Source of the DNA: JBAXGE01 sp044344145
Lineage (GTDB): Bacteria > Planctomycetota > Phycisphaerae > WQYP01
NCBI GenBank assembly: GCA_044344145.1
Contig: JBIJDM010000154.1
Location: forward strand, 1-7,060
Length of the DNA stretch: 7,060 nucleotides
Direction: 5' to 3'
Below are positions 1-5,852 of this stretch, piece after piece. How positions within the stretch are numbered: position 1 is the first letter of the stretch; every line of letters starts with the position of its first letter. Under the pieces are notes generated by a model, which saw nothing but the letters and a program-made list of their open reading frames with translations, did not search any database and was not told where the DNA came from. The position numbers and the translations under genes were made by a program.

Positions 1-18
1 ATTCCCTTCCCCCCGTCC

Positions 19-46
19 CATCCTGTACATCCTGCCCATCCATGTA
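19..46. repeat. Short tandem array, 9-nt period (CATCCTG-type)
   Basis: Three successive units beginning CATCC are visible: CATCCTGTA (19-27), CATCCTGCC (28-36) and CATCCATGTA (37-46). Read on the minus strand the array is a TACATGGATG/GGCAGGATG/TACAGGATG string. It lies in the gap upstream of trmB and ends a few bases before the 58-nt inverted repeat copy. I recall similar GGATG-period strings from intergenic DNA of environmental PVC bacteria, but could not check this. No coding or RNA function is apparent. Confidence 0.7.
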
Positions 47-52
47 AAAATT

Positions 53-110
53 CTCCCCCCGCGTCTTCCCGTTGCGTCGTCGCGCCGTTGCGTGAGGCTC
101 CCCCCGTCCC
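53..110 (-). repeat. 58-nt dispersed repeat, left copy (inverted relative to 5792-5849)
   Basis: The reverse complement of this stretch aligns without gaps to 5792-5849, with 53 of 58 positions identical by hand alignment. Both copies start GGGACGGGGGGAG, contain CTCACGCAACGGCGC and ACGACGCAAC, and end in GGGGGGAG. The mismatches pair 97 with 5805, 81 with 5821, and three positions in 64-69 with 5833-5838. The left copy also has a further TCACGCAACGGG just inside it (minus strand, 119-108), so the repeat is itself built from smaller modules. It is intergenic, with no open frame of interest. It could be a dispersed intergenic element or the decayed end of something mobile; no transposase is visible here. 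Confidence 0.8.
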
Positions 111-171
111 GTTGCGTGAAATCCCCCTGCCCCTTACACTGCTCAGCATGTTGCTCTGTTGCCTTTGGCTT

Positions 172-175
172 AGGA
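172..175 (+). promoter_or_regulatory. Ribosome binding site for trmB
   Basis: AGGA lies seven bases upstream of the ATG at 183. It supports this start, which also fits the usual N-terminal length of the family. Confidence 0.6.
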
Positions 176-182
176 ATCCCCG

Positions 183-827
183 ATGGCGTTGAAACCGAAT
201 TTGCACCCCGAACCCTGGTATATCTCCGTCCCCGATGAGGCCGGGATGTTGGATTGGGCCACGGTGTTTGGCAACCCCAACCCCGTCGAGCTCGAAATCG
301 GCAGCGGCAAGGGGACCTTTCTGCTCAATGTCGCCCAGGCCTATCCCGACCGCAATTTCATCGGCATCGAATGGGCCAAGCCCTACGCCGATTTCGCCGC
401 CGACCGCCTCCGCCGCCATGCCCAGCACAATACCCGCATGGTCTGCGCCGAGGCCACCTGGTGGCTGCGCTGTCATGTCCCCGCGGGCAGCCTCGCGGGC
501 CTCCATGTCTACTTCCCCGACCCCTGGCCGAAAACGCGCCATCACAAACGCCGGCTGGTGCAACTGCCCTTCATACAGGAAGCCCACCGCATCCTCCGCC
601 CCGGCGGCACGCTGCGTCTGGTCACCGACCACGCCGACTACTTTGCCTGGATGCAGGATGTGCTGGCCCGTCAGGACCTTTTGACCGTGATCCCCTTCAC
701 CGGCGTGATCAACCCCGGCGATGAACGCGGCGTGGTGGGCACCAATTTTGAAAAGAAATACATCACCGAAGGCCGCACCTTTCACGCCACCGCGGCCCAG
801 AAACCACCCGCCACCGGCACGGCATAA
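183..827 (+). CDS. trmB: tRNA (guanine-N7-)-methyltransferase TrmB
   Basis: This enzyme uses S-adenosylmethionine to methylate N7 of guanosine 46 in the variable loop of tRNAs in the cytoplasm. The 214-residue product shows the family signatures in order: the SAM-binding motif ELEIGSGKGTF at residues 36-46, the acidic residue of GIE (E63), the AEA motif (89-91) after the second strand, the diagnostic FPDPWPKTRHHKRR at 111-124 containing the conserved aspartate D113, TDH at 148-150, and the C-terminal TNFEKKYITEGR at 187-198 that contributes to tRNA binding. It is slightly shorter than the E. coli enzyme (about 239 residues), mainly at the N-terminus, as in many other bacteria. It stands alone: the next gene's own start and candidate promoter lie about 100 bp downstream. 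Its codons favour C in the third position, unlike the G-ending codons of the downstream permease genes. Confidence 0.97.
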   Translation: MALKPNLHPEPWYISVPDEAGMLDWATVFGNPNPVELEIGSGKGTFLLNVAQAYPDRNFIGIEWAKPYADFAADRLRRHAQHNTRMVCAEATWWLRCHVPAGSLAGLHVYFPDPWPKTRHHKRRLVQLPFIQEAHRILRPGGTLRLVTDHADYFAWMQDVLARQDLLTVIPFTGVINPGDERGVVGTNFEKKYITEGRTFHATAAQKPPATGTA

Positions 828-858
828 AATATTTGCCAGTTTGTAGCGCCGGGACCGG

Positions 859-886
859 TGGACGCAGGCGGCAAAGGCGTTAGAAT
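859..886 (+). promoter_or_regulatory. Possible sigma-70-type promoter for the transporter cluster
   Basis: TAGAAT at 881-886 matches five of six bases of the -10 consensus TATAAT. TGGACG at 859-864 matches four of six bases of the -35 consensus TTGACA. They are separated by 16 bases. The pair lies in the trmB to TPR-gene gap, about 40 bases before the chosen start at 927, leaving a short leader. The call rests on consensus matching alone; promoter consensus in this lineage may differ. Confidence 0.3.
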
Positions 887-916
887 CCACAGTCTGACAC
901 AGGCTATACCTGATTT

Positions 917-920
917 GGAG
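917..920 (+). promoter_or_regulatory. Ribosome binding site that decides the TPR-gene start
   Basis: GGAG sits six bases before the ATG at 927. The alternative in-frame GTG at 858 has no comparable site and would place 23 non-hydrophobic residues ahead of a clear signal peptide, so 927 is preferred. Confidence 0.6.
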
Positions 921-926
921 CTGGGT

Positions 927-1847
927 ATGACGGGCCGCAGTTTAGGCTGGCTGACTCTGGCGGGGGCGCTGGGGCTGTGCTGCGCCGGGGTCCGGGCCGA
1001 GCGCGGGGATTTAACCGACCAACTCCAGACCGGCAGCCAGCAAATTATCATGCTGGATTTTAGCAACGCACTCACCACGTTTCGCGCCGCAGTGGCGGTG
1101 GCCCCGGCCAGCGGCGCCCAAGCCGCCGAGGCGCGGTTCGGGCTGGCCGTGGCGCTGCAGAATCTCGCCTCCGTCACGCCCGCGCAGATTGCCGAAGCCA
1201 AACAACTCTATAACGATGTGATCGCGCTGGCGCCCGCGTCAGGATGGGCCCTGCGGGCCATGATGAATCTGGGCCGCATCGAAGATTTGGGCTATAACAG
1301 TCAGCCCGCGCGGCTGCTGGCCGCCCGGGCATGGTATGAAAAAGCCCGCACCGCCGCGGCGGGGGGCGAACTGGCCGGGGAAGCCACGCTGCGGATCATG
1401 GGCACCTATATGCAGTCCTACGACGCGGAGCAAACGCGGCAGGGGATCGCGGTGGGCATGGCTTTCATGGCCCAGTACCCGCAGCACTCGTACAACGCGG
1501 CCATCTGGGAATATATCGGCGATCGGCAGTTATGGCTCAAGGACTATCGCGCCTGCGTGGACGCCTATCAGAAGGCCATCGCGCTGGGGCTGGTGGCCGC
1601 GGACCGACCCGAAGGGATTTATTGGCGCATCGCCCGGATTGCCGAGGTGCACCTGAAAGACCGGGAACTGGCGGTGGAGTTTTATACCCGCCACATTGTG
1701 GAAACGCCGGCCAGTGGCTGGGCGTATGAGTCGCAGTTGGCGCTGCGGCGGTTGGGGGCGCCGGTGCCGGAGATCAAATTGCGCCTGGCAGTCACCACCC
1801 AGGCCGCCACCCAGCCAAGTGCCACCCAGCCGGGAGGCGCACCATGA
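927..1847 (+). CDS. Exported TPR-like protein encoded with an ABC importer
   Basis: The predicted 306-residue product begins with a signal peptide: a short positive N-terminus (R4), a hydrophobic core at residues 5-22 and a likely signal peptidase I site after V22-R23-A24. The two cysteines C18-C19 do not fit a lipobox. The mature protein is Ala-rich and helical with degenerate tetratricopeptide-like helix pairs. Examples are FSNALTTFRAAVAVAP near the start, IAEAKQLYNDVIALAP, AIWEYIGDRQLWLKDY followed by ACVDAYQKAIALGL, and LKDRELAVEFYTRHIVETP near the end. The tail is a low-complexity Thr/Gln/Pro stretch. The stop overlaps the next gene's start as ATGA (1844-1847), so translation is probably coupled to the solute-binding protein. 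TPR folds usually mediate protein contacts, and an accessory role outside the inner membrane for this importer is my inference. A longer version from GTG 858 is open but less likely. Confidence 0.8.
   Translation: MTGRSLGWLTLAGALGLCCAGVRAERGDLTDQLQTGSQQIIMLDFSNALTTFRAAVAVAPASGAQAAEARFGLAVALQNLASVTPAQIAEAKQLYNDVIALAPASGWALRAMMNLGRIEDLGYNSQPARLLAARAWYEKARTAAAGGELAGEATLRIMGTYMQSYDAEQTRQGIAVGMAFMAQYPQHSYNAAIWEYIGDRQLWLKDYRACVDAYQKAIALGLVAADRPEGIYWRIARIAEVHLKDRELAVEFYTRHIVETPASGWAYESQLALRRLGAPVPEIKLRLAVTTQAATQPSATQPGGAP
1832..1837 (+). promoter_or_regulatory. Strong ribosome binding site for the solute-binding protein
   Basis: GGGAGG lies six bases before the ATG at 1844, inside the end of the TPR gene. 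Together with the ATGA overlap it points to efficient translation of the binding protein, as expected when that component is needed in excess. Confidence 0.65.
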
Positions 1848-3535
1848 GTCAGGAAGCGACCCCCGCGCGGCGTTGGCCGAAGTGGTTGAATTTCAATCTG
1901 GTGGGGCTGGTGCTGTTGCTGGGGGCCTTCGGGCTCAGTGTCCAGCAGGTGCTGCGGACGCGCACTGCTCTGAACAACCCCGACAAGATTCAGATTCGCA
2001 TCGCCCACTGGCAGTTGGAAGTGGGTTATCGCGACGCGCTGGATACGCTGATCCAGGACTATCAGAAGTTGCACCCCGAAGTGGAAATTCTGCAACAGGG
2101 GATTACGGAACAGATTTTTCCCCAGTGGCTCAACACGCGGCTGATCAGCGGTGACGCGCCCGATCTGGTGGAGTTCGGCACGCAGGTCAAGATGATGAAC
2201 AACGACCGTTATCTGGCGAAATACTTTATGCCGCTGACCGAGGAGATCACCCAGACCAATCCGTACAATGCGGGCACGGTGTTGGCGGGGCTGCCCTGGC
2301 GGGAGACATTTTTGGATGGTCTGCGCGGTTCGTTCAAACAAACCCTGCAGGATTATTATTACATCCCCACCACACTGATGACCACGCGGCTGTTTTATAA
2401 CCAGGACATGTACCGGCGGATTATGGGCACCGACCGTCAGCCCCAGACCTTTGAAGAATTGCTGGATTTCTGTGCCCGAACCCGCCAGCAACCCGCCAAC
2501 GCGGATGGCCGCACGCTGATTCCGATTGCCGGCAGCAAGTATTCCCTGCCCTTAATGCAGGAGTATTATGGTTCGGCGTTTACCGCGCTGCTGGCGGAAA
2601 AGCTGGACACCCAATATGACGGCTGGGTCACACCGCTGGATACCTATGAGGGGCTGGTGCGGGGGACCTTCCGGATGGATGATCCGGCGATGAAATCATA
2701 TCTGGAACTGATGCAGGAATTGTGCCGGCAATTTCCCGACGATTTCAACAGTCTGGACCGCCAGCAGGCGACGTTTATGTTTCTGCAGGGGCGGGCGCTG
2801 ATGATGTATACCGGGGCGTGGGATGCCAGTACGCTGATCAGTCAGGCGAAATTCCGGGTGGGGGTGATGGATTTGCCCTTGCCGCAGGCCGGGGGCCGGT
2901 GGAGTGGGACGATGGCCGGCCCGCCCAGCGAAGCGGCCATGGGGGGGAATGTGCCCTATGCGGTCTATCAGTATTCTCCGCACCGCGCGGTGGCGCTGGA
3001 TTTTCTGCGCTTCATCACGGCCAAGCGGCAGAACGAAAAAATGAATCAGGCGGTGACCTGGTATCCGATCGTGCGCGACGCCGAGGCGGACCCGCGCGTG
3101 ACGGCGTTTGCCCCCAGGCTGGAAGGATTTTCTCTGCGGCTGGATTTTGCCGTGGGCAGCCAGTTGGATGCACTGTATACCGGGCAGGTGGAGAATTATC
3201 TCACCGGCCAGATAGAACTGCCCGCGCTGCTGAACCAGTTGCAGGAGGCCTTTACCCACAATGGGCGCGGGGATAAATATTGGGATAATTGTTACCGCGA
3301 AGCGCGGCGCGATCTGCGCGTGAAAGAACAGACCCTGGCGGCGTTTGCCCAGCGCCAGTTGCGGGCCGGAGGGACCGGGACCGAGGCGCATGAGCAACAG
3401 CGCATGCGCCGGCTGGTGCTGCAGAATGTGCAGCTCAACGGCGCGGGCAACTATCCCTGGCGCTTCCGGGAACTGCACCAATACGACCTGCCCACGTATG
3501 TGGAACTGCAGGCCCAACTGAAAGCGGGGGAATGA
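1844..3535 (+). CDS. ABC importer extracellular solute-binding protein, family 1 (membrane-anchored)
   Basis: This is the ligand-capture subunit of a CUT1-type importer. The 563-residue protein has one hydrophobic segment at about residues 15-33 after a basic start (RRWPKW). There is no lipobox cysteine, so it is probably held by an uncleaved anchor; cleavage near A28-F29-G30 cannot be excluded. The mature part shows the family-1 pattern: IRIAHWQLE (51-59) as first strand, PEVEILQQ near 79-86, GDAPDLVEFG (103-112), YYYIPTTLMTTRLFYNQDMY (171-190) in the hinge and binding region, and FMFLQGRALMMYTGAWDAS (311-329), the usual motif with the ligand-stacking Trp. It is longer than the usual 400-450 residues, chiefly through an Arg/Gln-rich, probably helical tail from about 480 to 563. 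It overlaps both neighbours by four bases. The ligand is probably a sugar or glycoside by family, but nothing here identifies it. Confidence 0.92.
   Translation: MSQEATPARRWPKWLNFNLVGLVLLLGAFGLSVQQVLRTRTALNNPDKIQIRIAHWQLEVGYRDALDTLIQDYQKLHPEVEILQQGITEQIFPQWLNTRLISGDAPDLVEFGTQVKMMNNDRYLAKYFMPLTEEITQTNPYNAGTVLAGLPWRETFLDGLRGSFKQTLQDYYYIPTTLMTTRLFYNQDMYRRIMGTDRQPQTFEELLDFCARTRQQPANADGRTLIPIAGSKYSLPLMQEYYGSAFTALLAEKLDTQYDGWVTPLDTYEGLVRGTFRMDDPAMKSYLELMQELCRQFPDDFNSLDRQQATFMFLQGRALMMYTGAWDASTLISQAKFRVGVMDLPLPQAGGRWSGTMAGPPSEAAMGGNVPYAVYQYSPHRAVALDFLRFITAKRQNEKMNQAVTWYPIVRDAEADPRVTAFAPRLEGFSLRLDFAVGSQLDALYTGQVENYLTGQIELPALLNQLQEAFTHNGRGDKYWDNCYREARRDLRVKEQTLAAFAQRQLRAGGTGTEAHEQQRMRRLVLQNVQLNGAGNYPWRFRELHQYDLPTYVELQAQLKAGE
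3526..3531 (+). promoter_or_regulatory. Ribosome binding site; favours ATG 3538 as permease start
   Basis: GGGGGA is six bases before the ATG at 3538 but directly abuts the ATG at 3532. The overlap argument favours 3532 and the spacing favours 3538. The difference is two residues. Confidence 0.4.
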
Positions 3536-4878
3536 CGATGGCCACCAGCGAACGTCCCCGGCTGCTCAATGACCCTGCCCCGCTGCGGCGCAGCCGGATG
3601 TGGCAGAAGAGCAAGCTGTATCTGATGCTGCTGATGCTGCTGCTGCCCACGGTGGCGCTGACGCTGGCGTTCAATTATTACCCCAAGCTTGAGCAGATCC
3701 GTTTCAGCCTGTACGAGTGGGACGGCGATGCCGTGCGCGAATATGTGGGCTGGCGCAATTTCCGCGAGATATTCACCAATGATCCGGATTTCTGGCAGTC
3801 GTTCAAGCTGGTGATCATTCTGCTGGTGGCGAACCTGTTCAAGATGTGGCCGAGTATGCTGACGGCGATTGTGCTGCACCGGCTGCGCAGCGAGCGCTGG
3901 CAGTATCTGTACCGGGTGCTGTTTGTGCTGCCGATGGTGATTCCGGAACTGGTGTGGCTGCTGATCTGGAAAAACTTTTTCGATTCCACGGTGGGGATTT
4001 TCAATTCCTTCCTGCGCGGCACGGGGCTGATGGAAGTGCTGCGGGTGGGCGATGCGGTGATGCCCACGTTGGCCGGGGTGCTGCTGCCGGTGCGGCAGGG
4101 GCTGGTGGATTATCCGTTTGGCAATGTGTTCGGGCTGCTGACGCTGGCAGGGCTGGTGTTTCTGGCTTCCGACGGGCTGGCGGGTTTGCGGCGGCGCTGG
4201 CTGGGGGTGGCGCTGGTGCTGCTGATTGGGCTGTGGGCGTGGTGGGGGCTGTGGGTGTATCTGCTGGTGCTGCCGGTGGTGGCGGCGGGGCTGGGGATGG
4301 TGCTCAATCATTACCTGCCCCGGCGGAGCCAGAATATCTCCTGGTGGATCGGGACGGTGATGGTGCTGGTGGCGTGCGCGTTTATCGCGCTGACCATGAT
4401 CTGGACCGAGCCGACGCAGGCGTTTGAGAATCAGGCCCCGGCGTGGCTGGGGCATCGCGATCTGGTGATTCCCGCGGTGCTGCTGTGGGGCTTTCCGTGG
4501 GTGGGTACGGTGGGCGTGCTGATTTATCTGGCGGGCCTGCAGAACATCAGCCAGGATGTGTACGAAGCGGGCGAGATTGACGGCTGCAATTCGTGGCACC
4601 GGCTGGTGTATATCGAACTGCCGCTGCTGCTGACGCAGGTGCGCATCAATCTGATCTTTATGACCATCGGCACGCTGACGGGGTACGGGCTGTTCTTTAT
4701 TCTGCTGGGGCCCTCGGGCGGGCCAGGCAATGTGGGCATGGTGCCGGGCTTGCTGATGTACCGCACGGCGTTCATTGACCAGCAGTTCGGCTATTCGTGC
4801 GCTTTGGGCATGATTTTGTTCGTGTTGATTCTGCTCATCACGATTGTGTACCAGAAGTATATCAAGGTGGACAAGTAA
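3532..4878 (+). CDS. ABC importer permease, MalF/UgpA type, with large hydrophobic insertion
   Basis: This is one of two inner-membrane channel subunits of the importer. The 448-residue product has core membrane segments at about 29-48, 88-116, 124-147, 310-335, 373-393 and 421-440. The EAA loop that contacts the ATPase is clear: EAGEIDG at 345-351 followed by IELP at 361-364, just after LAGLQNIS (333-340). Other family landmarks are FSLYEWDG (58-65), GWRNFREIF (73-81) and LPMVIPELVW (133-142). Typical members have about 290-310 residues. The excess is a block at about 166-300, between core segments 3 and 4, with hydrophobic stretches at about 197-213, 223-258 (long enough for two passes) and 271-290. 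An even number of extra passes would keep the topology of the second half. The gene overlaps the binding-protein stop by four bases. Codons are strongly biased to CTG, GTG and GCG. Confidence 0.92.
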   Translation: MTMATSERPRLLNDPAPLRRSRMWQKSKLYLMLLMLLLPTVALTLAFNYYPKLEQIRFSLYEWDGDAVREYVGWRNFREIFTNDPDFWQSFKLVIILLVANLFKMWPSMLTAIVLHRLRSERWQYLYRVLFVLPMVIPELVWLLIWKNFFDSTVGIFNSFLRGTGLMEVLRVGDAVMPTLAGVLLPVRQGLVDYPFGNVFGLLTLAGLVFLASDGLAGLRRRWLGVALVLLIGLWAWWGLWVYLLVLPVVAAGLGMVLNHYLPRRSQNISWWIGTVMVLVACAFIALTMIWTEPTQAFENQAPAWLGHRDLVIPAVLLWGFPWVGTVGVLIYLAGLQNISQDVYEAGEIDGCNSWHRLVYIELPLLLTQVRINLIFMTIGTLTGYGLFFILLGPSGGPGNVGMVPGLLMYRTAFIDQQFGYSCALGMILFVLILLITIVYQKYIKVDK

Positions 4879-4893
4879 GGTTGGCTGCGGCCG

Positions 4894-4898
4894 GGTGA
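4894..4898 (+). promoter_or_regulatory. Ribosome binding site for the MalG-type permease
   Basis: GGTGA lies six bases before the ATG at 4905, in the 26-base gap after the MalF-type gene. No terminator-like hairpin is evident in this gap, which fits continued transcription. Confidence 0.45.
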
Positions 4899-4904
4899 AG
4901 TGTT

Positions 4905-5740
4905 ATGGCCTATAAAACCAGTCCTCTCCGCGAAACGATCAAGCACAGCGTGATCTGGTTTGTGCTGTTGTTCGCGTTTTTCCCGTTGTATCTGACGGTG
5001 GTGATCGCGCTGAAGAACAACGACCAGTTCAACAACAATCCTTGGTTTTTCGATCCCATCAGCCAATGGCAATGGGGCAACTGGGGGTATGCGTGGGGGC
5101 AGGTGCGCGGGGCGATTGCCAACAGTGTGGTGGTGGCGGTGGGCGCGGTGATCGGGTCGCTGACCTTTGCGCTGCTGGCCAGCTATGCACTGGCGCGGTA
5201 CCGCTTTGTGGGGCGCGAGGTGATTTATTATGGCTTGCTGGGGACGATGTTCCTGCCGGGGTCGGCGGCGTCGCTGGTGACCACGTTCATGATGCTGCGC
5301 GGGATGAACCTGACCAACAGCCACTGGGCGCTGATTATCATGGGCATCGCGGGCGGGCAGGTGGTGTCGGTGTTTATCCTGCGCCAGTTCATCGAGGAAA
5401 TTCCCAAGGAGCTGTTTGAGTCCGCCCAGATCGACGGCGCGGGGCACCTGCGGCAGATTTTTCATATCGTGCTGCCGATGAGCGGGTCGGTTTTGTCCAC
5501 GCTGGCGATTATGCAGTTATCGGCGCGTGGAACGACCTGATGCTGCCGTTGGTGATGCTGCGCGATCCGCAGATGTTCACGCTGCCGGTGGCACTGATGG
5601 CGCTGGATGGGGAATACAACAAGGAATGGGGCAAGCTGATGGCGGGTTATGCGATCAGTTCGGTACCGCTGATTGTGCTGTTTATGTTCACCATGCGGCT
5701 GTTTGTGAAAGGGCTGGCGGCGGGTGCGGTGAAGGGGTGA
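4905..5740 (+). CDS. ABC importer permease, MalG/UgpE type, frameshifted in this sequence
   Basis: This is the second channel subunit, partner of the MalF-type protein. As written, the frame from 4905 runs 211 residues and stops at 5538-5540, ending in an aberrant LSARGTT tail after M203-Q204. The frame that continues to 5740 encodes the expected C-terminus, with MLPLVMLRD, TLPVALMAL, WGKLMAGYAI and the family-typical ending GLAAGAVKG. Adding one T to the TT at 5517-5518 joins the two as MQFIGAWNDLMLPLV, matching the conserved GAWNDF/L region, and gives 278 residues, normal for the family. Landmarks: membrane segment at about 15-35, SYALARYRF (93-101), FLPGSAA (116-122), and the EAA loop ESAQIDGAGHL (172-182) followed by IVLPMSG (188-194). 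The defect may be a sequencing or assembly error in a short T run, or a real mutation. Fragments as written are 4905-5540 and 5540-5740. Confidence 0.88.
5517..5519 (+). other. Frameshift site: one T missing in the MalG-type permease gene
   Basis: The bases CAG TT ATC GGC GCG TGG AAC GAC read in the conserved frame only if the TT is TTT (Phe). Upstream of this point the first frame is clearly MalG-like, and downstream the next frame is. The early stop TGA at 5538-5540 overlaps an ATG at 5540, so weak reinitiation of the C-terminal part is conceivable. Confidence 0.85.
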
Positions 5741-5746
5741 GGGCGA

Positions 5747-5763
5747 GTCAATTACGAATTGAC
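5747..5763. repeat. Perfect short inverted repeat just after the transporter cluster
   Basis: GTCAATT (5747-5753) and AATTGAC (5757-5763) are perfect reverse complements around a 3-base loop, ACG. The hairpin starts six bases after the permease stop. The stem is AT-rich and not followed by a T run on either strand, so it is a poor intrinsic terminator. It is partly a product of the 7-nt array that overlaps it. Confidence 0.6.
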
Positions 5764-5788
5764 AATTACGAATTACGAATTACGAATT
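5750..5788. repeat. 7-nt tandem array (AATTACG units)
   Basis: The register is AATTACG (5750-5756), AATTGAC (5757-5763), then AATTACG three times (5764-5784) and a partial AATT (5785-5788), about five and a half units in all. It lies in the gap between the permease stop and the right copy of the 58-nt repeat. No open frame of its own is credible; translation through it gives repetitive peptides that should not be annotated as protein. Confidence 0.85.
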
Positions 5789-5791
5789 GGG

Positions 5792-5849
5792 GGGACGGGG
5801 GGAGTCTCACGCAACGGCGCTACGACGCAACGAGATGGCGCGGGGGGAG
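5792..5849 (+). repeat. 58-nt dispersed repeat, right copy (inverted relative to 53-110)
   Basis: This copy matches the reverse complement of 53-110 at 53 of 58 positions without gaps. It sits directly after the 7-nt array and directly before the CACGGAA array. It contains CTCACGCAACGGCGC and ACGACGCAAC between two G-rich blocks (GGGACGGGGGGAG and GCGGGGGGAG). The two copies bracket about 5.7 kb holding trmB and the whole transporter cluster. Such repeats often occur throughout a genome, so the bracketing may be chance. Confidence 0.8.
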
Positions 5850-5852
5850 TTT

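Noticed and set aside
112..139. Possible promoter TTGCGT / TACACT upstream of trmB
   Set aside because: Three of six and four of six consensus matches with 16-base spacing are weak, and the -35 candidate lies inside the repeat core that recurs elsewhere.
858..926. Longer N-terminus of the TPR protein starting at GTG 858
   Set aside because: It would bury the signal peptide 23 residues inside the protein and has no good ribosome binding site, whereas ATG 927 has both.
1682..2491. Minus-strand open frame of 269 codons over the TPR and binding-protein genes
   Set aside because: It lies antisense to confidently assigned family-1 binding-protein sequence, has no family motif and crosses a real gene boundary. 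It is a by-product of GC-rich coding DNA.
2696..3517. Minus-strand open frame of 273 codons over the binding-protein gene
   Set aside because: Antisense shadow with low-information composition (His, Arg, Gln, Pro) and no independent support.
3451..4599. Long minus-strand open frame (382 codons) rich in His, Gln and Pro
   Set aside because: It is the antisense shadow of the MalF-type permease: CTG/GTG/GCG codons read backwards give CAG/CAC/CGC. It overlaps a well-supported gene and has no recognisable motifs.
53..5849. Composite transposon bounded by the 58-nt inverted repeats
   Set aside because: There is no transposase, integrase or target-site duplication in the window, and the bracketed genes include core trmB. 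The repeats are better described as a dispersed intergenic family for now.
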